Shown here: in pieces, positions 46,699-59,117 of the stretch
How positions within the stretch are numbered: the stretch's first letter is position 1
How the letters are laid out: every line of letters starts with the position of its first letter
DNA from: Allantophomopsis cytisporea
Lineage: Eukaryota; Ascomycota; Leotiomycetes; Phacidiales; Phacidiaceae
NCBI GenBank assembly: GCA_024752435.1
Contig: CP103023.1
Coordinates: forward strand, 1,364,001 to 1,428,000
Direction of reading: 5' to 3'
Length of the DNA stretch: 64,000 bases
Made by a program: the position numbers and the translations under genes
Notes under the pieces: generated by a model
The model's input: only the letters and a program-made list of their open reading frames with translations
What the model was told of the DNA's origin: nothing
Database searches by the model: none

Positions 46699-48306
46699 AT
46701 GGCCGCTCCAGTCTCGAAGCTTCAACAGGTGAAGTTGCCCTCCGGGCCTTCTCCTGTCACTCCCGAACAACAATACTGGAAATCCTTCCGCTCGCAACAA
46801 CTCGTCCCTTCTCCAACGTCGTACCCCATCACACACATTTCTTTCCCTCCACCGCCATCCAACCCCCTCTTGCCCGCCACCAATGACTACTTCACCGTCA
46901 CTACCGGCACACGCGTGCAGATCTTCTCGATACGAACGAGGAAACTCCTCAAAACCATCACCAGATTCTCGGACATCGCGCATAGTGGTGAGATCAGACG
47001 AGATGGCAGAGTCATGGTTGCTGGTGACGATTCTGGGAAGATCCAGGTCTTCGATGTCAACTCCAGAGCTATTTTGAAGACTTGGGAGGAACACAAGCAG
47101 CCTGTATGGACGACGAAGTTCTCACCAACCGAACTTACTACGCTCATGAGCGCAAGTGATGACCGTACCGTGCGGTTATGGGATCTGCCTACTGGGGAGA
47201 GCACGACTACTTTTGTCGGTCATGGTGATTATGTGCGCAGCGGTGCTTTCATGCCTGGAAGTATGACGAACATGATTGTGTCGGGAAGTTATGACGAGAC
47301 AGTCAGATTATGGGATCCTAGAGTGCCTACTCGCGCTGCTATGACTTTCAAGCATGCTGCACCTGTAGAATCGGTCTTGCCAATGCCTTCTGGCACTACA
47401 GTCTTGGCTTCAGCTGACAACCAAATCTCTGTGCTCGACTTGGTGGCTGGAAAACCACTGACACTCCTCAAAAACCACCAAAAGACAGTAACATCTTTGT
47501 GCCTGGCATCGAACGGCACACGCTTGGTCAGTGGAGGACTTGACGGACATGTCAAGGTCTTCGAAACGACCGGGTGGAACGTAGTAGCAGGCTCGAAATA
47601 CCCATCACCAATCCTCTCGGTGAATGTGATTAGCCAGGGCTCTCAACGCGAAGACAAGCACCTGGTCGTCGGAATGTCTACAGGCATGCTTTCCATTAAG
47701 ACAAAGCTTTCTGGCGAACAAAAAATCAAGGAGCGCGAGCGCGCTAAGGAGATGCAAGCGCTGATCGAGGGTACGCTGGACGACTACGACAAGAAGAATA
47801 AGAAGCGCACACGTGGCGTCGAGAAGAAGCTGCGCGGCATGGATTTCGTGGGCGAGGGTGCGGATGTCATTATCGAGGGCAATGACCGCAAGCATGCCCC
47901 CAAGGAGTCCATCTGGGAGCGTAATCTGCGCCAGGGCAAGTACGCCGAGGCGCTCGACTACGTACTCGACCGCGCCCACCCGCCTATCACTGTTCTCACG
48001 CTTCTCATTGCTCTTCGCCATCGCAGCGCTATGCGTGCTGCTTTCCAGGGTAGAGATGAGACGTCTGTCCAGCCGGTCCTTAAGTGGGTATCAAAATATA
48101 TCACTGACCCTAGATATGTGGCTGTCTGTGTTGACGCTGCTCTCCTCCTTCTGGACCTCTATTCTGAACATGCGGGCGGTAGCCCTGAGCTTGATGCTTC
48201 TTTTAAGGCGCTCCATCGCCGTGTCAGGAGTGAGGTTGAGCGTGCACAGCAGGCGTGCCAAACTAGTGGCATGTTGGGCATGCTTATGGCTGGGGTGCAG
48301 ATTTAA
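46699..48306 (+). CDS. UTP15: U3 snoRNP protein Utp15
   Basis: A single-exon gene of 535 residues, a usual length for Utp15. WD40 repeats span about residues 60-330 (VMVAGDDSGKIQVFD, LMSASDDRTVRLWDLPTG, IVSGSYDETVRLWDPR, RLVSGGLDGHVKVFETTG). The Utp15 C-terminal domain, with LRQGKYAEALDYVLDRAHP and LKWVSKYITDPRY, covers about 385-530. Family knowledge: Utp15 is part of the t-UTP/UtpA subcomplex of the small-subunit processome in the nucleolus and is needed for pre-18S rRNA processing and rDNA transcription. The start MAAPVSKLQQVKLP has a good context (AAATGGCC). Confidence 0.96.
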   Translation: MAAPVSKLQQVKLPSGPSPVTPEQQYWKSFRSQQLVPSPTSYPITHISFPPPPSNPLLPATNDYFTVTTGTRVQIFSIRTRKLLKTITRFSDIAHSGEIRRDGRVMVAGDDSGKIQVFDVNSRAILKTWEEHKQPVWTTKFSPTELTTLMSASDDRTVRLWDLPTGESTTTFVGHGDYVRSGAFMPGSMTNMIVSGSYDETVRLWDPRVPTRAAMTFKHAAPVESVLPMPSGTTVLASADNQISVLDLVAGKPLTLLKNHQKTVTSLCLASNGTRLVSGGLDGHVKVFETTGWNVVAGSKYPSPILSVNVISQGSQREDKHLVVGMSTGMLSIKTKLSGEQKIKERERAKEMQALIEGTLDDYDKKNKKRTRGVEKKLRGMDFVGEGADVIIEGNDRKHAPKESIWERNLRQGKYAEALDYVLDRAHPPITVLTLLIALRHRSAMRAAFQGRDETSVQPVLKWVSKYITDPRYVAVCVDAALLLLDLYSEHAGGSPELDASFKALHRRVRSEVERAQQACQTSGMLGMLMAGVQI

Positions 48307-49433
48307 AATGAACGGGGGAGTGCGAAAATGGCTTAGATGTGTTGTTGTGTATGCATAGCGTTGGCGTTGGTTGGATATGGCACTACTTAGATCCTCGGAT
48401 GAGGCCTATTTGTAAATGGAATCTGTTTTATATGGTACGTTCCAGACCGGGCTTGATATCTAGGTGCTTAGGTAATTTGAAGTGAGGCTTCGAATGTACT
48501 GGGATTGCTGAGTAATTTGAAAGTTATTCATTCGTTTGCCCGGCTGATTTACGCTTCATATCTTGACATCTATAAACATCATTTGTAACGTGGCTGATAT
48601 AGACTGCTTTGATGCTCAGTGAGGTCCAGTAAGCGTTCTCAGATTTGTATTATGACGATAACGGCAACTGTTGCGATCTTGAGAACTCAGATACGTGGTT
48701 AAAAATATCCTTCGGAACTATGTGTGATCTCTATGAACCAAAACGTAGTCTCATATTCCACTTGATGACTGACCTCAGCAGTGACATTTATACTTGCGGC
48801 TCGTTATTGAGTTACCAACAGAAGTCCTGGTTTTTTCGGCTCATGAAGTCTATCCATAGCTTCAGAGTTAATACTCCATTTTGAAAGGTCATGAACTGCT
48901 ATCTAGATACTCAATCAAAGTCTCCATAACTTCAAGGAACCAAGTGCGGGAATCTATTGCTTAGGTTACGAGAACCAGGGGGACTCACTTCGTCGCATGA
49001 TGGGTTTGGTCATCTTAGATGAATATTTTCAAGAGCTGAGTGATTGCAAAGAGTAGATCACGTACCACATGAACGTAAAGACGTAACATCCGTCCGAACT
49101 TGACATTGGGAGCATGGATTAGGATCGAGGCCTTAAATATAGTGAGTAGAGCGATGAAGAGAGCCCCACATACAACACAAACGCTTCTTATTTCGTGAGT
49201 CGTACAACCAAATAATCAAGTACCCATAAACAATTCGAACCGGAAATTAGATTGGAACCAAGAGCCGGAAGAGGATGAAAAGCATGTAACAAAAATGTTA
49301 ACCAGAAGAGCTACATAATACCATTACAACTCCATGTCCTCTTCAAAAAGCCAAAAGCAGAAAATAATTCTATAAATTTCGTCTCATCATAAAGTATATA
49401 CAAGAAGCGAAGAATATATACCAAATCAAGCCA
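48307..49433. other. Intergenic region, no supported gene
   Basis: Convergent flank between UTP15 and the minus-strand DUF3455 gene, about 1.1 kb, AT-rich. One 79-residue frame (48645-48884, plus) has no recognisable features and I leave it out. Confidence 0.5.
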
Positions 49434-50195
49434 TTAGTCATAGAACCAATACTGCGCCGCGTAATCCACCGTCATCACCCCAGCCTCTGCACATGTAGCA
49501 TAGGGGTTTCCACCAGCAGTCTCAACACGATAAACTTCACTGAGCCCCACACTGCCACCCTTATCCTGCAACTGCAACCACGCAACGGCACCAGTCTTAG
49601 CAGGTCCTGGATCCGCGGTACTTGGTGCCGCCACTGTTGCTGTCTTAGCACCATAAAGAATATCACCCACAGCGGTGAGGTCAAAGGTCGGCACGCCCGC
49701 AGCACTGAAGTAGTGATGACCGAGGTAATCAAGGCCCGGGACACCAGAGATGGAGAGGGATGTGGCCGTGGCAGGGTCAAAGTGGATGTATACTGCCTTG
49801 GAAGTGAGGTCGTCCAAGAGCGTGGAGTTTGCGCGCGCGAGCGATGTGATGTCGAAGAGGACTGCTGCTGCACCTATGGAGGTTGGTACCGCAGAAGGGG
49901 CTGCGCAGCTGTAGTTCTGTGTGCCGCGGCCGAGGGCTACATATTTGAGAGCGAGAGAAGAGGAAGGGGTAGGTAGATCTGTGCCACTGTCTGTTGACGG
50001 TAGTGTTGGATCCCCGACAATGGTTGTTGAGGTGCTTGTTGTAGTTGTTGTCGTCGTCGTCGTGCTATTATATTCGAGGAGGTGCAAGGCACGGATAGTA
50101 GGTCTTGGTTGTGGAATTGGAGCCGCGGAGGCGTGAAGAGCAAGAGAGTTCAAGCCGACGCTTAGGCTAAGAAGGATAGACTTTGAGAAATGCAT
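49434..50195 (-). CDS. Secreted DUF3455 protein
   Basis: A single-exon gene of 253 residues. The ATG at 50195 gives MHFSKSILLSLSVGLNSLAL, a good signal peptide ending near HASAA-PIPQ; the frame extends 16 codons further up, but starting there would bury the signal. A run of nine threonines follows (residues ~44-52, from ACN repeats), then the DUF3455 domain (about 85-253) with LKYVALGRGTQNYSC, VPGLDYLGHHYF and VYRVETAGGNPYATC. Family members are common in fungi and bacteria and are sometimes mislabelled malate dehydrogenase; no activity is established. It probably acts outside the cell. Confidence 0.88.
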   Translation of the reverse strand: MHFSKSILLSLSVGLNSLALHASAAPIPQPRPTIRALHLLEYNSTTTTTTTTTSTSTTIVGDPTLPSTDSGTDLPTPSSSLALKYVALGRGTQNYSCAAPSAVPTSIGAAAVLFDITSLARANSTLLDDLTSKAVYIHFDPATATSLSISGVPGLDYLGHHYFSAAGVPTFDLTAVGDILYGAKTATVAAPSTADPGPAKTGAVAWLQLQDKGGSVGLSEVYRVETAGGNPYATCAEAGVMTVDYAAQYWFYD

Positions 50196-52174
50196 GGTGA
50201 AATTTGGTGGCAGAACTTGAAGGGTTCCTAGACTCAAGAACAACCCAGGCGTACAGGAAAATCAAGCCTTTTCAAGAGTCCTAAGGAGATGATGATAGTG
50301 ATGCTGTAGCTTCGATGCATGATTCTAACGGCGAGAAAGCGCCTACCTTTTATATTACCTCTCACCGTGAAGAAGATGTAATATCAAAGCTACAGCATGC
50401 TTACACCTTTTGCTGCTATAATTGCCCTCGCATCGCATGTCAAGCTCACCCATACCTGCATTTCCATGGGTAAGTTGAAGGGTATCCTTGGTAGGGTAGC
50501 TTACCTAGCGTAATCTCGCTCAAGCAAGCAAGCAAGCATGCCAGCAAGGACCGTGCCGCAAACAAACATAGACGCTCTGCACAAACTCTTCCACCGCGTG
50601 TGTCAATCTTATCAACAATCAACTCACCTACCCGTCTTGCCGACCCGCGTGCCCAAGCCATGGAAATCCAACAGACGACGCCTCCAACATCCAACGCAAG
50701 GCGAAAGGTATAAAAAGGTGCGCAAATGTTGGAGAACGCCTCGTCTGCGCTTGATGAAAAAGATAATGTTGGATGTTGGCGGCTAAATTCCAAGGACCCA
50801 CCTGGCGCAGCAATTATAACGTATTTCAAACGGTACTTCAAACAGCACAACACCCACAGCCTACCCCAACACAGTAACACGAAATGCGAAATTTGCCTGG
50901 CCCAGCAGATGGCCACCACAGCCGGATCGGAGAAAATTTTAGAGACTCGCAGTGAAGGCCTTCAGCATGATGTACTGCAGACTTCAAGTCTTGGGGTGCA
51001 CACCTGCCCCATTCACACTAGACCAAACGCGATGACATGAGCACCATGTCACGGTGCTGCAGCTACTTCCTCCAGGTTCTGGAACTGAATATATTGAACA
51101 GCTAGAAGGGGACAGGCGCTGGAATGGGCCCATCGTCCGATTTTGCAGCATGCTGTGACCCAAAGTAGATTGAATGCGACTGTGCAGATGGGCTGGAAGA
51201 TGCGTAATCTTTTCTGGCCATGGTAATTGTGTATGTAGTGTCTGCTCAGGTAGGAAGAGACCAAAAAGGCAAAGCTGGTAGGTGCAAATTCGGCTCCTCT
51301 GGATCCCTGCGGGGAAAGGCTGGAAGATTCGAGGTTGTAGTGCGGGAGGCATGGGTGAGAAATGGGTTATTTTGGGGGCCCCGTGACATGGAGAATGATA
51401 CATCTGAAGGAAGTAGCTAGGCGGCCGCTTGTCGTCCCGGATTTGAACAAGGTACCAATCAGATGGGTATGACAACTGGGGGTCAAGGCTTAGGTACAGT
51501 CAGTTCGAATGAGGATGATCGCTTGCTGACAAGTCAGACGTGTCGATGGAGATGGAGTGTGGTTGTGTTGATGACTGATATGAGGTATCTACAGCCGTAT
51601 CTGGAAAGCGGTGACCATATATAGGTTAGGCTAAAGTGGTTATGCCTGCACGTACATACATCTCCAAGATGCACGCACGGTGGTTCAAGAATAGATCAAG
51701 TGTACACTTGTTCAGATGGAGGACGTGGCTTTCTGTACAATACCTGGACATGTGACCATCGTTCGATATCACTTTACATAGACCAGAAATAGGACTGAAA
51801 ACTCCGAAGGTGCCCACCATCTGTGGCCAAATTCACCGCGGAGTGTTCTTGATAGTAACGAGACCTAATGATTGCTTAAAAAGGGAATGTCGATTGTGGA
51901 TTGTGGTAGATCGGGTATGGATTGACAGAGGTGGGGAAAAGGGGACCGAGCGATTTGGAGGGCTTGAAAGCATATGCATAAGGAAATGGAAAGGTCGCCA
52001 AGACAAGTCGCGATATTGAGAGATGAGAAAATAGGATTCTTGTGATATGTACGAAAAGAAAATGCGAGCTTCATATAAAGAGAAGAGTTAGAAAACACCC
52101 CCAAGGAAATGCCAAGACAGTTGATATAATTACAATTTCGACTCATTAAATACAGTGTTAATCCATAAGCCTTT
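50196..52174. other. Intergenic region, no supported gene
   Basis: About 2 kb. It contains the DUF3455 promoter and the 3' flank of TOM70. Overlapping frames at 50446-51040 and 50984-51475 on both strands have mixed composition and no family motif. An unusual AAGC repeat (about 50521-50537) is the only simple repeat seen. Confidence 0.45.
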
Positions 52175-54198
52175 CTACTGACGCATTTGTAACCTCTCTG
52201 CCAATTGTGGGTACTTCTCCTGCACCAGAAGCTGTGTTCGGGTGGCCTCTCCGTAGCTGAGTGCGTTGATGATCTCGTTCTCGGTACGGGAGAGCTCAGC
52301 AGCACGCTCGAAGTACTTGAGGGCCTCAGTGACCTTGCCCTGCTGGAGAAGAAGTTGTGCCATGGTAGCGACAGCAATATCGCACTCAGGATCGACTGGG
52401 GAATATTAGTATCAGGATGCGTTAATCAGGGGAATGTGTACATACTGATGAGGGCCTTCTGGCACAGCTTCTCAGCCTCAGCGAAGTCCTGCTTCCACTG
52501 GAAGAGCGCAAGAGCCTTGTTGATGAGAGGAAGAACGTTCATGCCGAGAGGCTTGGTTTCCTTCTCCATCTCGACGGCCTTGTCGAAGTTTGTCAATGCT
52601 TCCTGGTACTTTTGCTGGTCCAACAAGAGCTCTCCATAGTAGTTGTAGACATCTGGCACCTTCTCAAAGTTCTTGATACAACGACGGAAAGTAGCCATGG
52701 AGGAGGCGATAGAGCCCATCTTGTACTGTGTAACACCAAGTTGAATGTGAGAGAAAATGAAATCACGGTCGAGGTCAATGGACTTCTGGTAGTCCTTAGC
52801 GGCATCAGCAAATTCACCGAGAATAAAGTGAAGTTGGGCGCGGTGGTAGTAAATATCTGGATCTTCGCTGTTCTGCTCCATTGCTTTCTCGAAATCGGCA
52901 GCAGCGGCCTCTCGATCACCTAAAACATATTAGACCAGTAGCAAAAGATTTGGACTATAACTTACCTAACTCGAGGTGCATGCTAGCACGCTTGATGAAA
53001 CTCTGGGTCAAGGCCGGAGAAAGATCAACACTCTTGGTCAAGTCGTTCAATGCGTCAACATTCTCTCCTCTCAAATATCTGAAAGTTCCGCGCATGTTGT
53101 ATGCGAAGGCCTCATGCTCCTCAAGCTCGCCGAGCTCAACAGCCTTATCGAAAGCAGCAGCGGCCTCCTCGTAACCTTCACCAGTCTTCTTATCCATCGC
53201 ACGAAGTCCAATTTGTAATTGGCCCTTTCCAGATTCCTCGGAAAGTTCAACCGTATCCTCAAGGCCAGCCGGTGCTGGACGCGCGCGGAAACTTTGGAGA
53301 TAGTTTGTAACGAAGGTTGGACTTGGAAGGCGCTTGGCCTTGCTTGCAAGAATGACCTTTGCCTTGGTCTCGGCGACCTTCTTCAACAATCGCTCAACGG
53401 CTTGTGCACTGGCCTCATTCCTGAAACCATCGATAATACAGCTGGCAGTGAAGTCAAGAAGAGCCTCGCTGTACTTCTCCAAGTGCTCATAGGCATTAGC
53501 TCTACGGTTCAAGGCCTTCACGTATTCGCTATCCAAGTTGACGGCAGCGGTGGTATCCTCAATGACCTTCTCCCATTGTCCGAGAGCATTGTAGCATGCA
53601 GCGCGGTTCGAGTAGTAGATTGGGTCTGGTTTGCAAAGGATGGCCTTGCCGTATAATTCGATGGCCTTGTTATAGTCTTTGCTGCCATATGCGGTGTTAC
53701 CAGCAGCCTTCAACTTTGCGGCGTAGTTTCGACGATCATCCTCAGATAAAGAATCGACTGTGGTCTCGTCAACCTCGGGCAATTCGTCGGTGGTCTCGGC
53801 AGTAGGTGATTTTGGTTTTGGGGCCTCTTCGGCCTTATTCTCTGAACCCTTTGCCTTTGCCTCTGCCTCCTTTCTCTTTCTTCGTTCCTTCTTGCTGAGC
53901 TTCTTTGGCCCGCTGGAACTTGGTGCTGCGCCGTTCTGATGATATCAGTATTTCTAGGAGATAAAAGTATTTGATGCGAAGGATTGTGACTGACAGAGTC
54001 TGTGAGGTAGTATGCGACACCGGCACCTGTGACAACAACAGCAACACCGGCAATTGTGTAGACTACTGCTTTGTTTTCCGAAGCCCAGGTTGATATTCGG
54101 TCCCAAACGGATAGTTGTGCTGTGGATGATGACGCGAATGCGGAACTGTGAATGGGGACAGGCTTCATCGGAGGAATTGCGCCTGGTTGAGCGGACAT
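52175..54198 (-). CDS. TOM70: Mitochondrial import receptor Tom70
   Basis: Four minus-strand exons, 54198-53995, 53935-52966, 52919-52446 and 52395-52175, give 622 residues, normal for Tom70. A single membrane anchor lies near residues 43-62 (VVYTIAGVAVVVTGAGVAYY), then a charged Lys/Glu-rich linker. A first TPR set (about 141-245; GNTAYGSKDYNKAIELYGKA, YYSNRAACYNALGQW) forms the Hsp70/Hsp90 clamp. A second TPR array (about 330-600) binds precursor proteins. Family knowledge: Tom70 sits in the outer membrane, N-in, and receives carrier precursors from chaperones. Introns of 59, 46 and 50 nt have consensus donors (GTCAGT, GTAAGT, GTATGT), and all joins keep TPR periodicity. Confidence 0.96.
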
Positions 54199-55534
54199 TG
54201 TGAAGAAAACGATGCGCTATTGATATGACAGAAAATAAAGCGGTTGAAAGTAGGAAAAAATAGAGACCGAAGCTCAATGTTGTTGTGAAGCTCAAATGCT
54301 CAAATGGCTTCGAAATCAGACGTTGACCAAAGCTCTGGTTGAAGCTGTCCCAGAAAAAGGTTCGCGCTTGCTTACCCGTGACTTCATCAGTCCCGGACCG
54401 GCAAAACAATCTCCCATTGTTTCCTTGCGAATCTCGGAGCATGACTTACCTCTCATTATAAACATGTTTGACTTCGGCAGTTGAAGATCTCAAGATTGCG
54501 GCAAGTATTTGAGACAGCAAATAATAATAAGAAAATCGATTCTGTTGGATCGATTGGATCGATTGGTGAGGCAATGGTGAGGCGACAATTTACCGTAACG
54601 TGTTTAGGTTACTAGAATCATACACGTTCAGTTGAGTTGATGTCGCTTCACAGATGAACATTCTGAAGATGCAATTGATCTGTCCGACTCATCCATTACG
54701 GATCCTTTGCCCATCACAGCTTACTAGACTAATAGTTGGGATATATACATAGGAGCTCATTCTATTAGTAGGATTGGACCAATGACAGATCCCATAGAAG
54801 GTCTGATCGTAAGGAGTAATATGAGTATCTTCTTCTGTAGAGATAGTATCTGTAGATAGATAGGCTACTACCTAGGAGGTAGTTTATAGTAAAAGGGCGG
54901 ATGAAAATATATACTTCTGTACAAATTTTACTAACAGCCATTGATTTTTGCAAAGAATAGACCATTAATGTATTGACCGAAAAGAATGCTAGGTTAGCGA
55001 TGGCTAGGTGCTTGACTTGGGGAAGATATGTTTGCAGATACGTAGATCTGTAGAGCCATGATATTTGCTAAGATCTTCCATGTCGCGTCACTTTCACAGA
55101 AAGTAGAGAACATTGGATATGCTATTTTCAACTCAGGACTACAACACCAAATAGTTTTTGTTATTGTTTAGTTTCATTTTTAGGTCTCTTAAGATGATAT
55201 CAGTCGACACTTCGAAGTGCGTTGATATATTATATAATATTATGAGTCTACCACATTGTCTTTATGTAGCGATCTATAGCCGCAGAACATTATAATTGAT
55301 AGAACAAGCACAAAAGGAGATAACAACGATATATTTGAGATAAAATCATAGATTAGGAAGTCTTAGGTCAGTATCCTAAATATTGAAAATCTTACAATAT
55401 AACAATTTCTTGTCGATTCCATTGTCGATTCCGACCTCATTGGCTTGAGGTGGTTTAGAGAACCCTTCAAGCTTATATAATAGAATATCTTATGATATAA
55501 AGTATTCGAAGTCTTCGATTTTATTGATTGAGGA

Positions 55535-56330
55535 TCAGAATGTCTGATAGGCAAGATCATAACAGGAATTCAACATATCCACTGCCCGGCGTAAGGAAAT
55601 AGAATCTCGGTTTCTATTATAATAAGAGTTGCAACTACATTCAAAAACCTGACAAATATATCTTACCTGACGCAAATTATGTGTGATCGCCTCTAAAGGT
55701 TGATCTTGCCACCACCAACATTGCCCCTCAGCGGCTATCAATACCGACAAATTTACTATTGGATTACCTTATCTGATTCCCCTTTATGCCGTTGATATTG
55801 TCCTCGATAGCAACGGCACCCCTTCTAGCTGTAGATCCGGCCTTGTAGAGTTGTTTTCTCAAGGCTTGACACGTTTTCTGCCGTGAGTTTCTGCCGTGAG
55901 TTTCTGCCATAGACTCAGCTCTGCAATTGCTTAGATTATTTGACGAAGCTGTAAAGATTTTGTTACAGATCTTGCGCTACTAGCTGTCGTATAGAGATAT
56001 TTGACTTAGCTATAATCTACCAAAGAGGATATTGGGATACTAGAAAGAAATATCACACCCTCTGAAAAGAAGTGATCTTGAGTCGCTCAATAGAGCCTCC
56101 GAGTATTTGTAAGGTGACTTAATATTATACGAATTGCAGAATCTATTATAACGCTGCTGCTGAGCTGTATACATTTGGAAGCCAGCCAAGTATCCACTCC
56201 GAAGAGCTGCGTAAAGTATCCTGACATAAAAGCTCTTGATAAGTAAATCGGACATATATTGAAAATCACGTAAATATTCGTATCCGTCAAGCAGGAAGAA
56301 TCGAGTGACAGAATTTGACATTCGTATCAA
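55535..56330 (-). pseudogene. Possible decayed coding sequence in AT-rich DNA
   Basis: Two minus-strand frames, 56330-56040 and 55750-55535, have protein-like composition (for example LLIKSFYVRILYAALRSGYL and LRQVRYICQVFECSCNSYYN) but are separated by stops and AT-rich stretches, and have no clean splice sites. No family is recognised. It could equally be chance open frame. Confidence 0.2.
55875..55909. repeat. 13-bp tandem repeat TTTCTGCCGTGAG
   Basis: Two perfect copies followed by a partial third (TTTCTGCCA). Located in AT-rich gene-poor DNA; no function is suggested. Confidence 0.8.
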
Positions 56331-59117
56331 ACGTACCTATTGTAGGCTATACACCATAAGCACGCAGTGCTAATACTTCACGAAATGCTCCATCTCCTTA
56401 TATATCGAATAAATCCTAATTACACCACCTAGAAGTATTCATTGACGACAATCAAAATCTTAGATAACACGTCATTAGCCGGAAAGAACATTAGTACCAT
56501 TTGAGAGGCTCTTCCATAGGCTCATAGTCCTTGTCCTGTCCTTTTCCATCATTCACGTTGCTAATTCGATAAGTAGAATATACACGAGAATGTTGTAATA
56601 GGGTGCTGACATCGGGCATCGGTAGACCCGTTGAATCTAAAGTGGCACAGCAGTTAGTCGTGTAGCTAAGACGGAGCTCATCTACTTCAACCTCTCCTAA
56701 TCAACCATATCCTGTATCACGATGTATCCGCATACAGAATACACGACGCAGAATACTCTACACAGAAGCAAGCAGAGAACATACCACGAAGATAAGAACA
56801 ACTATGATTTGCACAGCACCGAGGTGCGGTCACTATCACATACATATTGACTTTCACCGTGACACGACACACACGAATAGTGTTTCGGCATCGGCATGTC
56901 CTTTGCTATATGCCGCTGTCTTGGTAGTACGGTTGTCGCCGGAAAGTCTGAACTGGGGTTGAGATATGGGGGTGTGGGGGGGCACTCATTCGTCAGTTAT
57001 ACACAGCCAATTCTCTTATCAGTCGCGTCAACGACACTGAGACTCAGACCAACCATCAGGAGGGTCACACCAAATGGCCACAGAACGGAGAAGAAACAAG
57101 TTCCTGGACGCATTATGGTGGTATTTGGCCATGTTCTCCCTACCAAGCTCTCCCACTCCACGTGCACTCCTACAGTACTACATACATCTATCCCGCATTC
57201 ACATACTGGCAGACACCCACGCAACCAACACAATGAAGTCATACCCATCAGCCGATGGCGATGCGAAGCTTGCTACATGCGTATTACCAGTGATTGCATA
57301 TGTCGGAAATAGAGTGGCCACGCGCCTATCATCCCGTTATCCCTCCATCCTGATGATGTTGCATGATCAACAGGGCAAGACAAGCAAAGTTCCAAAGCAC
57401 ATCGATGACTGAACGAATACATGAATGAATGGAGAAGTCAAGCACATCGCTGAAGCTGATCTATCACTTCATTCTGCCTAGTGGCAATCGGATCCTCACC
57501 ATTCCATCGTGCCATCCGGCCTCTCGCGGTAAGGATCATGATACTTTCAATAGAACACTCTACTCAGCTCAGTATTCAAACCCCCATTATTCCCTCCGCC
57601 TTGGCTTGGATGCTGGTGTCGTACCGAGTACGAATGAGAAATAGCACTCAACCATGCTGCTATTTGGCTTTGATAGCGCTTCGCCATATCACGCACGAAC
57701 CATCGAGTGGATGGAGCGGCACTATCTCACAGTTCTTCCACCATGAATTATGGGTATCGAAATCGTTTTTACTATCGGCAATGCCGTTGAGTCCTCTGAA
57801 TTGTCGATACCACCTCACCTTCACACTTATGGAGTAAGAGACACATCTCCTGAAGCAACATCAAGAACTGCTCCTGTGGCGGAGCAGGTTCTTTACACAG
57901 CTATTTCCATAAGGTTCGGAAAGATGTTCTTCCATACAAGTTCATGCATGTGCATGTTCTGTTGTATGCATGAAGAGCAAATGTACGAGTCATTCGTCGG
58001 ATCGAGACATGGCTTCCTGATAGGATATCAAATGTCCGATTTCTTCTCCTGGTACTCTCGAAGAAACAGGACCTGCAAAGAGACGCTCGATATGGTCATG
58101 GAACTGGCAAATGGGTGCCCAGATGGGCACATAATGAGATCAAACAGGGCTCATGGTGCATGAATGCTTGCCAGGCACTTCCAAACATGACGTACCTTTA
58201 TCCCTTCACCCCGCCATCACGTCTCTATTTGCTTTGCCATCCAGAAACTTTCCTACTCCATGATATATTTCTACCCATAAACGATTCGAGATATGCACCA
58301 AGACTTGCCGGTCATTGCATGCATGATTCATTATTGCTTCAAATCATGTAATATACAACCATATCATGGTCATGTCGGATCATCTCCGTTTTCATTTCTG
58401 TACATATACGTATGGATGTATGCCTATTCTCAAAGTCACAAGCATCGAGCCTCTGTGTATCTTTTCTTGATCTCCATCCAATATTTCGATCATTCCTTCA
58501 TGTGAATTCTATTAATATAAGCAAGCAGCTCAAGGGGTTGCTGAACCATAAACAGATAAAGCTTGTAATATGTTACTTGTACAAAACCACCTTACACACA
58601 CCTGACCATATTGATATCCTCCCTACTCACCACACCAATATCGCAATGATATTCATGTGGATCAAGATTAATCAATATCTGAACATTCAATGGCGTTTGC
58701 GGGTTCAGCGGGAGCCATAGAAGGCTTAGCTGGTGGTAGGTACCTTACCCCTCGATGACCCCAGTCCACGCGGCTCGTGCCTTCCCTGGCAATCACAGAA
58801 GCTTTGGCTTGCAACCGATGACGCTTCCCTCATTCGTGTGAGTGTAGAGCTCAAACATCAGGTCTAAGGTTTGGTAGCTTAAGCTATGGCAGCTGCGCCC
58901 ACAGCGGGAAGAAGGGCGGTAACGACATGATACAGGTTTCCATTTCTTGCTCAAGGGCAAAGGTACATAAGTAGACCATCTTTCCACTCCTCTTCCTCCT
59001 TTCTCTTCCTCTCTTTCATACAAACAATATAATCTCTCATCAACCGTCTTCACCTAAAATCACAGAGAGTAACTATACCCACACACACATATCGAATAAA
59101 CCTCATTACCAATCAAC

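Larger units (their letters stand above)
54199..59117. other. 4.9-kb gene-poor region with AT-rich core
   Basis: 54199-54700 is TOM70 promoter DNA with a GGATCGATT repeat near 54545-54566. 54700-56700 is AT-rich with many stops and looks like mutated relic DNA; minus-strand pieces (55535-55750, 56040-56330) hint at former coding sequence. A 13-bp tandem repeat lies at 55875-55909. 56800-58700 has ordinary composition and several overlapping plus-strand frames (for example 57750-58163) without family signature. From about 58960 a C/T-rich stretch leads into the protease gene. Confidence 0.45.

Noticed and set aside
50446..51475. Several overlapping 60-160-residue frames on both strands
   Set aside because: Mutually overlapping, odd composition, no domain and no splice signals joining them.
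54296..54484. 62-residue plus-strand frame beginning MLKWLRNQTLTKALVEAVPE, 98 bp from the TOM70 start
   Set aside because: Short and unrecognised; it could be a genuine small gene, but nothing beyond the open frame supports it.
57750..58163. 137-residue plus-strand frame starting MGIEIVFTIGNAVESS
   Set aside because: Begins with ATG but shows no family signature, overlaps other frames, and lies in a gene-poor stretch; chance cannot be excluded.
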